From an uncultured Porphyromonadaceae bacterium (GTDB taxonomy: Bacteria; Bacteroidota; Bacteroidia; Bacteroidales; Barnesiellaceae), in NCBI GenBank assembly GCA_900538555.1, contig UPYI01000003.1, positions 1 through 64,000 on the forward strand: a stretch of 64,000 nt of DNA, written 5' to 3'. The notes beneath the pieces are model-generated. The model did no database searches. It saw nothing but the letters and a program-made list of their open reading frames with translations, and was not told where the DNA came from. This document shows positions 34,003-43,356 of this stretch, in pieces. The position numbers were made by a program, and so were the translations under genes. Each line of letters opens with the position of its first letter. Position 1 is the first letter of the stretch.

Positions 34003-37000
34003 ATGAAAATCAAAAAATTATTTGTCCTGTCTGCCCTATTAGTAAGCTGCGGCATATTACAGGCTCAGAACTATGTCATCGATGACTTCGAAAACGGTAA
34101 CGTCTCTTTTACCGACAACGTGAATATCAATCCCGAAGGGAGCGGCTCTTTCGAAGTGGTAAACAATCCGGCTGTCGGAAGCGGGAACACGACCGCCCGA
34201 TGCTGGAAATATACCCGGTTGAATGCCAATGACAATTGGGCGGGATTTTGGAGCATGCTGAAAACACCGTTCAATACATCGGGGTACACATACCTCCATG
34301 TGAAATATTATCGGGAGAACGCCAACTCGCAGTTACGCGTGATGTTCGAGGGCAACGGGTTCAAACAGGAATTTCTGCCCATGGCCGACCATGCACCGAA
34401 ATCGACCGGCGAATGGGAAAACCTTGTGTTCGACCTTGCGGCTTCGGGGGTTGCCGACAAGCAAGTGACCGTATTGGGACTGCAACCCGACTTTTGCTCG
34501 CCAAGCACAGTCAATACGGTGGTTTACATCGACGAAATCAAATTGAGCAACAGCATCACGGGCGAAGACGGATTCAGTGCATACCAACCCCAAGATGTGA
34601 AAACAGAAAACGTAACCGAAACGTCGCTTACCCTTACATGGGCGGCGTTGCAAGATGCCGTTTCGTATGACGTGTATCAAGACGATGTATTGGTACGGGA
34701 AAACATATCCGACACGTCGTGCCAGATCGGGGATCTACAAGAGTTCTCGGTGTACCGGTTTCATATCGTGGCGAAGAACGAAGCCGGAACACAATCGTTG
34801 CCGAGCCATGCAGCGTACGTGGAAACAGCCGAAACGACAGCCCATAGAGACAACCGTATGGCATGGTGGAGAGAAGCCCGCTTCGGTATGTTCATCCATT
34901 GGGGCGGTTATGCCGCTCTCGCCGGTCATTACGAAGGATCGAAAGCCAACGGCGAATACATCGACTACTACTCCGGCGGAGGCAGCAACGGCGGCTATGC
35001 CGAATGGATCATGTTCGCCGCACAAATTCCGCGCAACGTATATCGCCAAAAGATAGCCGATGACTTTACGGCGGAGAACTACAATCCTGCCGAGTGGGTG
35101 CGCATGGCAAAAGAAGCCGGCATGAAGTATATTATCATTACCGCCAAGCACCACGAAGGTCTGGCTATGTTCAATACTCATACCGGATGGAATGTAACGG
35201 ATCACAGTTCCGCCCAAAAAGATCTTCTGCGCGGACTGGTAGATGCCGCCCGCGAGGAAAATATGAAGATCGGATTCTACTACTCGCAGGCTCTCGACTG
35301 GATGAACGACGGCGGTATGGGCTGGATGCCGCAAAATAACGGCGGATACGGAGGAGAATGTGCCTATGAAGAGCAAAAGAAATATGTAAACGAATTGGTT
35401 ATCCCGCATCTGAACACAATCCTGAACGATTATGCCGTGGATGTGGTCTGGTTCGACATGGGACAAAGCAAATATCCCGATCTGCAATATGCAACCATAA
35501 AAGCCATAAAAGAAAATCCGAACTCGGAGAAAGTCATTTTCAACGACCGCTTGGGCTTTAAAATCAACAACGGTCTGTCGGGCGATTTCGAAACACCCGA
35601 ACAAAGTATTCCCGATGTTCCCGCAACCGGACGTTCCGACGGCCGCGACTGGGAAACCTGTATGACCATGAACGAAAACTGGGGCTATTGCGCCCATGAC
35701 AACAACTGGAAACCGACAAGCGACCTGATCGGCAAGCTCATCGACATCGCCAGCAAAGGCGGCAACTTCCTGCTCAATATCGGTCCGAAAGCCGATGGCA
35801 CATTCCCGCAGGAAAGCATCGAACGTCTGACACAGATCGGTGCATGGATGGAAACAAACGGCGAAGCCATTTACGGAACCATCGCCAATCCATTCCCGGC
35901 ATCTTTCGCATGGGGCAAAAGCACCCGTAAAGTAGATGCAGAGGGAAATACGACACTCTATCTGCACGTGTCACAATGGCCGGAGAACGGCGAACTGACA
36001 GTAGCGAAATTAGCCTCCTTGCCGAAAGAAGTCAGCGTCTTGGGTTTGCCCGATGCCCATCCGACAGCTCAGATACAAAAAGACGACCTCGTCATAAAAG
36101 GATTGCCGACGGAAGCTCAAAACGAATACAGCACCACGATCAGACTCTCATTCGACGGAGAGATACAGATCAACGAAACGTTCATTTATCCTAACGAAAA
36201 GAACATTCTCACCCTTTTGCCCGATGATGCCAAAGTGGAAGGGCTTATCGTAGAGGGCGATGCCAATATGCGCAACATCGGCAGTTGGGCGGCAGACAAG
36301 ACTATCGGTGCGGTAGAGGGCAAACAGGCTCAATGGAACATCTACGTGCCCCTGACCGGCACATACAATGTATCGGCTTGGTTAGGCGCACAATTGGGCG
36401 GACAATTCAATATCGCGATCGACGGTACGCCCGCTGCCGATCTGGATTATCCGGACGGAACGGCATACCATGTAGCGGAATTGGGTACGATCGAGCTGAC
36501 CGAAGGCAAGCACGTTTTGACACTCACCCGTACCTCGACGACGGCAGAATGGAACTATGTCAATCTGCTTAACCTCGTGTTCACCCCCGCCGACCTCGAT
36601 ACGTGTATTTATCCCGATGAGAACAACGTACTCACCCTTTTGCCCGATGATGCCAAAGTGGAAGGGCTTATCGTAGAGGGCGATGCCAATATGCGCAACA
36701 TCGGCAACTGGGCGGCAGACAAGACCATCGGTGCGGTAGAGGGCAAACAGGCTCAATGGAATATCTACGTGCCTCTGACCGGCACATACGATGTGTCCGC
36801 TTGGTTAGGCGCACAATTGGGCGGACAGTTCAATATCGCGATCGACGGTACGCCCGCTGCCGATCTGAATTATCCGGACGGAACGGCATACCACGTAGCG
36901 GAGTTGGGTACGATCAATCTGACCGAAGGCAAACACGTTCTGACGCTTACCCGTACCTCGACGACGGCAGAGTGGAACTATGTCAATCTGCTCAATCTCG

Positions 37001-37266
37001 TATTCACCCCTCAACCGGGCATCGGCACAGGCATATCCGCTCCCGACACTCTTCCGTTACAGATATTTGCCGGAAACGGAAATGTCCGTTTGTCGGGATT
37101 AAAAGCCGGGGAGATCGTTTCGATATACGACGTATTGGGACACTGCCTGCTTAAAACTTCCGCTACTGCAACAACCGAACAATATGCCATAGCCGGTAGC
37201 GGGGTACTGATCGTACGGGTAGAAACAGAAGGGCGCAATATACAGACCGCCAAGATAATCTTGTAA
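34003..37266 (+). CDS. Modular GH29 alpha-L-fucosidase-like protein with duplicated C-terminal domains and T9SS tail
   Basis: A 1087-residue surface protein. Order: signal peptide (1-21); beta-sandwich domain with YVIDDFENGNVSF (22-180), shared with the gene at 40722; fibronectin III (195-275); GH29 catalytic barrel (about 285-620: RMAWWREARFGMFIHWGGY, IIITAKHHEGLAMF, nucleophile Asp485 in VVWFDMG, GGNFLLNIGPKADG); a short sandwich to 720; two nearly identical ~141-residue CBM6/35-like modules (727-866 and 868-1006); T9SS tail (VSIYDVLGHCLLK, terminal TAKIIL). A fucosidase fold in a beta-1,2-glucan-type PUL is unexpected. It implies a decorated glycan or a changed specificity. It starts 31 bases after the GH3 stop and is the last gene before the strong terminator. 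Confidence 0.85.
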   Translation: MKIKKLFVLSALLVSCGILQAQNYVIDDFENGNVSFTDNVNINPEGSGSFEVVNNPAVGSGNTTARCWKYTRLNANDNWAGFWSMLKTPFNTSGYTYLHVKYYRENANSQLRVMFEGNGFKQEFLPMADHAPKSTGEWENLVFDLAASGVADKQVTVLGLQPDFCSPSTVNTVVYIDEIKLSNSITGEDGFSAYQPQDVKTENVTETSLTLTWAALQDAVSYDVYQDDVLVRENISDTSCQIGDLQEFSVYRFHIVAKNEAGTQSLPSHAAYVETAETTAHRDNRMAWWREARFGMFIHWGGYAALAGHYEGSKANGEYIDYYSGGGSNGGYAEWIMFAAQIPRNVYRQKIADDFTAENYNPAEWVRMAKEAGMKYIIITAKHHEGLAMFNTHTGWNVTDHSSAQKDLLRGLVDAAREENMKIGFYYSQALDWMNDGGMGWMPQNNGGYGGECAYEEQKKYVNELVIPHLNTILNDYAVDVVWFDMGQSKYPDLQYATIKAIKENPNSEKVIFNDRLGFKINNGLSGDFETPEQSIPDVPATGRSDGRDWETCMTMNENWGYCAHDNNWKPTSDLIGKLIDIASKGGNFLLNIGPKADGTFPQESIERLTQIGAWMETNGEAIYGTIANPFPASFAWGKSTRKVDAEGNTTLYLHVSQWPENGELTVAKLASLPKEVSVLGLPDAHPTAQIQKDDLVIKGLPTEAQNEYSTTIRLSFDGEIQINETFIYPNEKNILTLLPDDAKVEGLIVEGDANMRNIGSWAADKTIGAVEGKQAQWNIYVPLTGTYNVSAWLGAQLGGQFNIAIDGTPAADLDYPDGTAYHVAELGTIELTEGKHVLTLTRTSTTAEWNYVNLLNLVFTPADLDTCIYPDENNVLTLLPDDAKVEGLIVEGDANMRNIGNWAADKTIGAVEGKQAQWNIYVPLTGTYDVSAWLGAQLGGQFNIAIDGTPAADLNYPDGTAYHVAELGTINLTEGKHVLTLTRTSTTAEWNYVNLLNLVFTPQPGIGTGISAPDTLPLQIFAGNGNVRLSGLKAGEIVSIYDVLGHCLLKTSATATTEQYAIAGSGVLIVRVETEGRNIQTAKIIL
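36181..37020 (+). repeat. Tandem 423-bp intragenic duplication
   Basis: Two in-frame units, 36181-36603 and 36604-37020, match at a 423-base offset (141 codons). Long stretches are identical in DNA, for example from the CTCACCC at 36208 and 36631 onward; differences are few. Each unit encodes one predicted carbohydrate-binding module. Confidence 0.93.
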
Positions 37267-37367
37267 ACATCGTGACATGCCGGGACTGCCATACACTTCC
37301 CGATGCGGCAATGACACCTCTTGGCTTTATAGATAATTATTTATAAACGCCCGACAATATCCCAAAC

Positions 37368-37425
37368 AAAACAGAACCGCCCCCCAAAAGTCGGATAAAA
37401 ACTTTTGGGGGGCGGTTCTGTTTTT
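37368..37425. terminator. Strong bidirectional terminator
   Basis: A 24-bp perfect stem (37368-37391 with 37401-37424) around a 9-base loop has A-runs on the left and T-runs on the right flank, so it works as an intrinsic terminator on both strands. It separates the PUL (+) from the convergent regulator gene (-). Confidence 0.95.
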
Positions 37426-37492
37426 CAAGCTCCCTTCCCTAACAAAGAGAACGAAGCAGATGTCATCCGAGCGAACTAAATAGCCCCGGCGG

Positions 37493-40351
37493 CTATTTAA
37501 ACTCAATCAAAAAATCCACCAAGTTCTTATCGACCGGCAACTGCAACTTTTTACGGAGCCGGTAGCGTGCAATCTCTACGCCACGCAAAGATATGCCGAG
37601 GAAATTCGCCATGTCTTTGGTCGTCAAGTTCAACCGCAACAGCGAACAAATCTTCAAATCGTTGGGGGTAAGCTCCGGATACTGGCTCCGCAGGTTTCGG
37701 AAGAAGTTCTCGTGTATCAGATCGAAGTTGGCTTGAAATATCTTCCATGTATCTTCCGACGACAGATTATCGTCGATCTGTTTCACGATCTTCAAGAAAT
37801 ATTTGTTCGGGTAGTGCACGCCCAACTTCTCTTTCTGCGCCTCCAATTCGGCTTTTATTCCATACAACGCCTCGTTTTTGTTGATCAGCATCATGGTCAG
37901 ATTGGCAAGCTCTTTCCCTTTGCAGGAGAGTTCCACCTCCAAATTGTCGTTACGCAGTTTCATGATCTCCTTCTCCTGTCGTTCACGCTCCTCCCTGCGC
38001 AGTTTCTCCTGTTCCAAGAGAATCCGCACTTTACTTTTTTGTACATAGCGTCGTGTCAGCACATACAACAGCCCGAAGAAGAGGCACGCCAACACCACGT
38101 ATAGGACGATCGCCGCCGTAGAAGCATACACCGGAGGAGCTATTTCGAAATGATAAGAGATCGTACCCATAAGTTCCCCCTGATTGTTGTAGCCGGATAC
38201 CGACAGGAGATATTTTCCCCAATGCAGACGGTTGTAGGTTTTCTCGGAATCACCGGCTATTTTGGCAAGATCGTTCTCCTCGCCCCGCAATTCGAAACGG
38301 AACTGCATGGCATTGCCGCTTACAAGGTATTCCGGAGCAACGCGGAAAGTGATATTGTTGGCAGAGTAATCAATGACCGGCGTTTCATCGGGAGCGAGTT
38401 CCAACGGGACAACATTATCTTCGTTGGCAAATGCCTCGACAGCCACAAACCGGATTCCGTTTCGAACGGGATAAGGAGACGATTCCAAACCCGCATCGAC
38501 AATGGATATACCGTTGTTCAGGCAGAATATCAACCGGTTGTCTGCGGTCTTGACGATATTCTCGTCATAATCGGGCAAATCGTTGCGGAACAAACCGGAA
38601 TGGATCGCCCTTTGCCGGACGATAGAATCGTTGATAAAATGAATCCGTGTGAATTCATCGTCGCCCACACACCAATATGTGTCGTTATCCAAAGCTACGG
38701 TTTTTCGGATACCTCTCACTCCATGTTCCTGCCTGTTGAGCAAATCGTACGGAATGATTTTCCCGTGCAGGTCGTCGTGCGTGTAGTATCGCACCCCATT
38801 GCCCAACACAACCCTTCCGCGTATCTTGAATATGTCGATAAGGTCGCTGTCCGATTCTTCACCGAGCGACGGATAATATTCGACCTTTTCCGCTGTTTTC
38901 AAGTCGGGCGACAAATGCAGACAAAACATGCCTTTATAAAAATGCGAAGCCCAAATGCACCCCTGCTGGTCGATTTCGATATGACGTATCGGTTGCATAA
39001 AGTTGGGAACCGAATGGCTGAACTGCCAATTGCCAGCCGCATCCTTTCGGAAGATACTCAAATAGGTGTAAGACGACTGTACAAGCACCTCCTGCTGATG
39101 TATGATTGCTTTCCGCAAACAGGTACCGCCCGTGATATCCGACAGTTTCGTGAGGCGTTCGCCTTCGATACGATATGTTCCCGAATTGTGTCCACACAAC
39201 AATTGTCCGTCGAATACCGCCAGATCCAATGCCTGCGTTGCCATATCCGGAAAAGGTATCGCGTCAAAATCCTTGCCGTTGTCGCGGCAGAAAAACAGCC
39301 CTTGATTCGTCGCCAGATAAAGATAACCGCGGTGAAAACAAGCAGAAAAGACGCTGCCGATATCGCGTTTGAAAGGTTTGATAAAGCGGGTATTCGAGTT
39401 GCTGCGAATGTACGAGATACCGTTGTCGAGTGCCGCCCACAAATTGTTGGAAGTATCGCAATGCAGACCGAGCACCGTATTGTTGTGCAATCCCCGATTG
39501 CCATTGACATGCCATAGCAACCTCCCCTGCCGGTCGAATGCGAAAATGCCGTTGGCTTGCGTACCGATCACGCAAACCGAATCTTTGGTCATAACCGCCT
39601 TATTGACGCATTCGGAACGCAACAGTTTATTCACACTCTTATGCCACTGCCGGCACGCTTTTCCGTCGAAGGAAAACACGCCGCTTTTGTTTGTCACGAT
39701 CAACAGTTTTTCCCGGTCGCCCCCCGGCAACAGAGCGACCACATCGCTTCCGTCGATCGCATCTATGGGCAACAGCAAGTTGAATGTGTCCTGCTCCATA
39801 ATGCCCAGTCCGGCTTCCCGTTTAAAAGCATACAACTTTCCGGCGAGACTTTGCATAAACAGCAAAATATACGGATTGGTTACCGCCCGCACTTCCTTCC
39901 CGTCATATACGAAGTAGGATGACATGGAACGGAAATAAATGGCTTCGCCGATGGTGGATATATCCCATATCTGGTCGTTATGAAATGTATAGTCCTTTAC
40001 AGAATCAGCAAGTGAAGTGTAGATAAGTTTGCCGTAAGCATCGCGCGAAAAGAAACCGAATTCTTCGAACGACCCTACATAGATGCGTCCGTCGTCCGCC
40101 ACATGTATCGAACATACATAGTCGCCTTTGGGCAACGGCGAAAGCTGCCAGCTCATGCCATCGAAGTGCAGTAAACCCCGTGAGTTTCCGACATAAATAC
40201 GACCGTACGCGTCGCTTCCCACAGCCCAGTTCTGCCCCGCCGCACGGTACTCGCTTTTTTCGAAATTATAAATATAGGGAACACCCGTTTGTGCAGACAC
40301 CCATAGTGTTATCAGGGAAAAAACAACGGGCAGACACTTTTTTATAAGCAT
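37493..40351 (-). CDS. SusR-like membrane-spanning transcriptional regulator
   Basis: A 952-residue one-component regulator. Signal peptide (1-20); a periplasmic beta-propeller sensor of Reg_prop type (to about 640; repeats such as GRIYVGNSRGLLHFDG, NNLWAALDNGISYI); a Y_Y_Y-type domain (about 660-738, with ISYHFEIAPPVYAS); one membrane segment (about 743-766); a charged coiled coil (770-845); and a C-terminal LuxR/GerE-type HTH (from about 894, LTPNDLKICSLLRLNLTTKDMANFLG in parts). There is no histidine kinase or receiver domain, so it must pass the signal across the membrane to its own DNA-binding domain, as proposed for SusR. Lying at the end of the PUL, it is the obvious activator, sensing a periplasmic oligosaccharide. 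Confidence 0.88.
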   Translation of the reverse strand: MLIKKCLPVVFSLITLWVSAQTGVPYIYNFEKSEYRAAGQNWAVGSDAYGRIYVGNSRGLLHFDGMSWQLSPLPKGDYVCSIHVADDGRIYVGSFEEFGFFSRDAYGKLIYTSLADSVKDYTFHNDQIWDISTIGEAIYFRSMSSYFVYDGKEVRAVTNPYILLFMQSLAGKLYAFKREAGLGIMEQDTFNLLLPIDAIDGSDVVALLPGGDREKLLIVTNKSGVFSFDGKACRQWHKSVNKLLRSECVNKAVMTKDSVCVIGTQANGIFAFDRQGRLLWHVNGNRGLHNNTVLGLHCDTSNNLWAALDNGISYIRSNSNTRFIKPFKRDIGSVFSACFHRGYLYLATNQGLFFCRDNGKDFDAIPFPDMATQALDLAVFDGQLLCGHNSGTYRIEGERLTKLSDITGGTCLRKAIIHQQEVLVQSSYTYLSIFRKDAAGNWQFSHSVPNFMQPIRHIEIDQQGCIWASHFYKGMFCLHLSPDLKTAEKVEYYPSLGEESDSDLIDIFKIRGRVVLGNGVRYYTHDDLHGKIIPYDLLNRQEHGVRGIRKTVALDNDTYWCVGDDEFTRIHFINDSIVRQRAIHSGLFRNDLPDYDENIVKTADNRLIFCLNNGISIVDAGLESSPYPVRNGIRFVAVEAFANEDNVVPLELAPDETPVIDYSANNITFRVAPEYLVSGNAMQFRFELRGEENDLAKIAGDSEKTYNRLHWGKYLLSVSGYNNQGELMGTISYHFEIAPPVYASTAAIVLYVVLACLFFGLLYVLTRRYVQKSKVRILLEQEKLRREERERQEKEIMKLRNDNLEVELSCKGKELANLTMMLINKNEALYGIKAELEAQKEKLGVHYPNKYFLKIVKQIDDNLSSEDTWKIFQANFDLIHENFFRNLRSQYPELTPNDLKICSLLRLNLTTKDMANFLGISLRGVEIARYRLRKKLQLPVDKNLVDFLIEFK

Positions 40352-40721
40352 GGTATCTATGATTTAAATATCGCATGCTAAATTATTCATTTTTTTACAA
40401 AGAGAGAAAAGTTCGGCAAACTTTATCCGGCGACTTGCCCAAATCCACATAACGGGCGGATAGAGAATGTTTTGAAAAACAAGCTATCACAACAACCTGT
40501 CTATTATATGGTTACATCGTTTTTCGAACAGATGAAGTAGCATAGATGTAGTAAGGCTTATCTTTATTTCCCTTTTGAAGTACGGAAGTGAATCCCGTTT
40601 TTTTGCCGGGATGCAAACATGCCCTATTTTTGCATTGTCGAAAAAGATGACGTATTTCAAATACCGGTCAATTTTCTCCGACGAAATTTCACACGGATAT
40701 AATCAATAAAAACACACATAT
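40352..40721. other. Divergent intergenic region with promoter
   Basis: 370 bases between the divergent regulator gene and the surface-protein gene. It holds the promoter at 40602-40632. I see no other gene, RNA or clear repeat; binding sites for the linked regulator are expected here but not recognised. Confidence 0.6.
40602..40632 (+). promoter_or_regulatory. Promoter of the T9SS surface-protein gene
   Basis: TTTG (40602-40605), a 19-base spacer and TATTTTTG (40625-40632). The leader to the start codon at 40722 would be about 83 bases. Confidence 0.65.
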
Positions 40722-42074
40722 ATGAAAAGGACTTTATTTATCTTAGGCTGTCTGGCATCCGGAATACTGGGTATGCAGGCACAGGAGTTGCAAGACCCGT
40801 ATTGGGTAAGCGACTTCGAAAACGACGAAGCATTGTATTGGAATCCGATCGGAGGCAAAGACATGATCGAAATAGTGGACAACCCTCTGAAAGACGATGT
40901 AAATGCCAGCAACAAGGTATTGAAATTGACTTTACCCAAAGGAGAAACGTACGCAGGTGCGATTATCACGGTAGACGACTTGCCTGTGGGCGATGCCGCA
41001 GGACACTATCGCTATGGTCGGGTAAAATTCTACAAACCTCAAACCGGAACCAGCATCCTGAAAATGCAACAAGGTCCGAACGGCGATCGGGAAGTCTCCC
41101 AAACGGTTGAAGGCGGAACATGGGTCGATGTCGCATTTGCCTTTAATTTCGCTGCGAACAACGATGCCGGTGCCATCGGTGCATATAAAGAGGTATATAT
41201 TATCGGCAACACGACCGATTACGAAGGCGACGAATTCGTGATGTATATCGACGATGTGATGTTCACCAATACCCCCCTGACAATCAACGACGGTCTGCCT
41301 GCCACAACAGATGAATTGGCTGTACTCGACAACTTTGAAAACGGAAAAGTCAATTTCACGCAAGAGCTGAAATCCATGGAGGGCGCTTCGTTCGGAGTGG
41401 TGGATAATCCGAAAAAGGACAAAGTGAACGGGAGCAAAAAGGTGCTCGAAATCGTACGTCCGCAAGATGCAGCAGCATGGGCGGGATTCTATGCCCAGCT
41501 GAACGAAAATGCCGCACCGAAATGCGATATGGACAAATACCACTATGCACGTTTCAAGATATTGCAGGATGTGTCTGGTGCTTCGGCGCGCTTTAAAGTA
41601 GAGTTTCCGGGAGGCGATAATGTAGAAAAAGAGCCTTTGACTTCCCCCGAAAAAGTGAATGAATGGGAAGAAATCATTTTCGACATGGATGAAGCAGCCG
41701 GGCTTTATCCGCAGGTAGTCGTTATGCCCGACTTTGCCGACAACCGTCCGGTTCACACCGTATATATCGACGACATTATGTTCTCAAAAGAGCTGGATGT
41801 GGAGACTCCGGGCACCTCGGTCGAATTGCTGAGCGTGGCTAATTCGCTTCGTACCGTGATCGACGGCAACCGGATCGACGTATTGTTCCTTGCGAAAACC
41901 GATGCAGCAATGACTTTGAGCATATACGACGCAACCGGGCGCACAATAACCGTACAACAGGTGAACGCCGAAGCCGGAGAAAACCGCGTGTCGTTGAATA
42001 TCGAACGTAGTGGAATATTCCTCGTGAAAGTAAGCAGAGGCAACAAGAGTGTGATAAGCAAATTTTGTAAATAA
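40722..42074 (+). CDS. T9SS-exported protein with two CBM-like sandwich domains
   Basis: A 450-residue protein without catalytic domain. Signal peptide (1-20, ending GMQAQ); two homologous beta-sandwich domains (about 22-190 and 200-375), each opening with a DFEN motif (VSDFENDEALYW; LDNFENGKVNF) and closing with VMYIDDVMF or VYIDDIMF; T9SS tail (LSIYDATGRTITV, SGIFLVKV, terminal KFCK). The same domain forms the N-terminus of the GH29 protein of the adjacent PUL, so this is probably an accessory surface glycan-binding protein of that PUL with its own promoter. Divergent from the SusR-like gene. Ligand unknown. Confidence 0.75.
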   Translation: MKRTLFILGCLASGILGMQAQELQDPYWVSDFENDEALYWNPIGGKDMIEIVDNPLKDDVNASNKVLKLTLPKGETYAGAIITVDDLPVGDAAGHYRYGRVKFYKPQTGTSILKMQQGPNGDREVSQTVEGGTWVDVAFAFNFAANNDAGAIGAYKEVYIIGNTTDYEGDEFVMYIDDVMFTNTPLTINDGLPATTDELAVLDNFENGKVNFTQELKSMEGASFGVVDNPKKDKVNGSKKVLEIVRPQDAAAWAGFYAQLNENAAPKCDMDKYHYARFKILQDVSGASARFKVEFPGGDNVEKEPLTSPEKVNEWEEIIFDMDEAAGLYPQVVVMPDFADNRPVHTVYIDDIMFSKELDVETPGTSVELLSVANSLRTVIDGNRIDVLFLAKTDAAMTLSIYDATGRTITVQQVNAEAGENRVSLNIERSGIFLVKVSRGNKSVISKFCK

Positions 42075-42152
42075 GAATTGAACAAAGTGCGATCACATAG
42101 GCAGAGGCAGGAATTTACATCCTCTCCCTTCCGACACTCCTGAAAATAAACA

Positions 42153-42188
42153 GCACCCCAAAGGTTGGATACAAAACTTTTGGGGTGC
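42153..42188. terminator. Terminator between convergent genes
   Basis: A 13-bp stem with one mismatch (42153-42165 with 42176-42188) and a 10-base loop, after the surface-protein gene and before the convergent acyltransferase. Its loop and upper stem (CCCCAAA...GGATA...AAAACTTTTGGGG) resemble the terminator at 37368-37425. Confidence 0.8.
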
Positions 42189-42267
42189 CGTCATAAAATC
42201 CCCTACGCTATACAGCACAATATGCGCATTCTTGTTCTCGGATAAAGCAGACCTACCCTTTCACAGG

Positions 42268-43356
42268 TTATAAAGGCGCATGAGTATGAATCCTTTTTTC
42301 AAATCCGAACCATGTCAGATGCCCGAGTATAATCACAATCAAAAGTGTAAATGCTAATTGGATATATGGCGAAAAAGGTAAATGTAAACAGGAGAGAACC
42401 TGAATCACGGGAAAATGAAAAAGGTAAATATCGTATGAAATGTTATTCTTGTTGAACAGGCTGATCCTTCCGCTGAAAGTGGATGCGACAAGTGTGAGGC
42501 AGGACACTTGTAAAGGTCCGGCTACGATCTTGTAATACGGGATAAGATCGCTACAAAGAGACATCATAAGACATACGGCGGCAATGGGAATCCTGTACTT
42601 TCTGAATTTTTCGTAATTGAAGAATATGCACACTCCGGTATAGAAATACATCATCTGACCGAAAACCTGACGAGAAAGAATATTGTAGATAGCTTTCCCT
42701 TCGACTTCGTAAAGATGAACGAAGAACAATCTGTAAGCTATCGACAACAGGTAAATCGCCACGAAAACCGACAGAGGTTTCGTTCCGGCATACCGGTTGT
42801 GCAATTTTGCCGTCAGATATACCACGAGAGGAACTGAAAGATAAAGCAGGATTTCAATCTTCATGGTCCATAGCGAGCCATTAACCGCCTGGACGGCTGA
42901 GTCTTCAAACACTCCGGGCAGTGTCGGTTCGAGGAAATTCAGAAATCCGATATTGCATATCACGTATTTCAGCCAGTGTACACTGAAAAAATAATCTTCG
43001 GCAGACAACGAACTCACCGCACACAAACCGAACGCACAAACAAGTACGATAAAGAAATAAGGCGGTAGAATACGTCGGGCGCGTTTGAAAAGATATACTC
43101 TTAGATTCTTGCTTTTCAGATAGCTCGGATAGACAAGGAATCCACTCAATGCGAAGAATCCGCCTACGGCATTGTAACTCGAAGTCGGGAAATAAAGTTC
43201 CGTTCCGAAAATAGCATTGAAATGAGCCACCACGACCGCGAGTGCCAGATAATACCTCACCAGCCCCATGCTGTTGTCGTGACCTATCTGAGGGAAAGTA
43301 CCATATATCCTTTTAACTGTCGTATCGTCTTGCATCCCGATTTCTTTACATAACAA
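42268..43356 (-). CDS. Acyltransferase-3 family membrane protein (OafA/YrhL type)
   Basis: A 362-residue polytopic inner-membrane protein with about ten hydrophobic segments. The opening MGLVRYYLALAVVVAHF contains the conserved His of the family, followed by GGFFALSGFLVYPSYLKS and RARRILPPYFFIVL; SLWTMKIEILLYLSVPLVV carries the WxxxxExxFY-like signature in altered form. These enzymes O-acylate surface polysaccharides. The start could be 43335 (MQDDTTVK) rather than 43356. It is convergent with the T9SS surface-protein gene. Confidence 0.85.
   Translation of the reverse strand: MLCKEIGMQDDTTVKRIYGTFPQIGHDNSMGLVRYYLALAVVVAHFNAIFGTELYFPTSSYNAVGGFFALSGFLVYPSYLKSKNLRVYLFKRARRILPPYFFIVLVCAFGLCAVSSLSAEDYFFSVHWLKYVICNIGFLNFLEPTLPGVFEDSAVQAVNGSLWTMKIEILLYLSVPLVVYLTAKLHNRYAGTKPLSVFVAIYLLSIAYRLFFVHLYEVEGKAIYNILSRQVFGQMMYFYTGVCIFFNYEKFRKYRIPIAAVCLMMSLCSDLIPYYKIVAGPLQVSCLTLVASTFSGRISLFNKNNISYDIYLFHFPVIQVLSCLHLPFSPYIQLAFTLLIVIILGHLTWFGFEKRIHTHAPL

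Noticed and set aside
36181..37020. Assembly error as explanation of the 423-bp duplication
   Set aside because: The copies differ at several scattered positions and the reading frame and T9SS tail continue intact, so a true duplication is more likely, though long reads would settle it.
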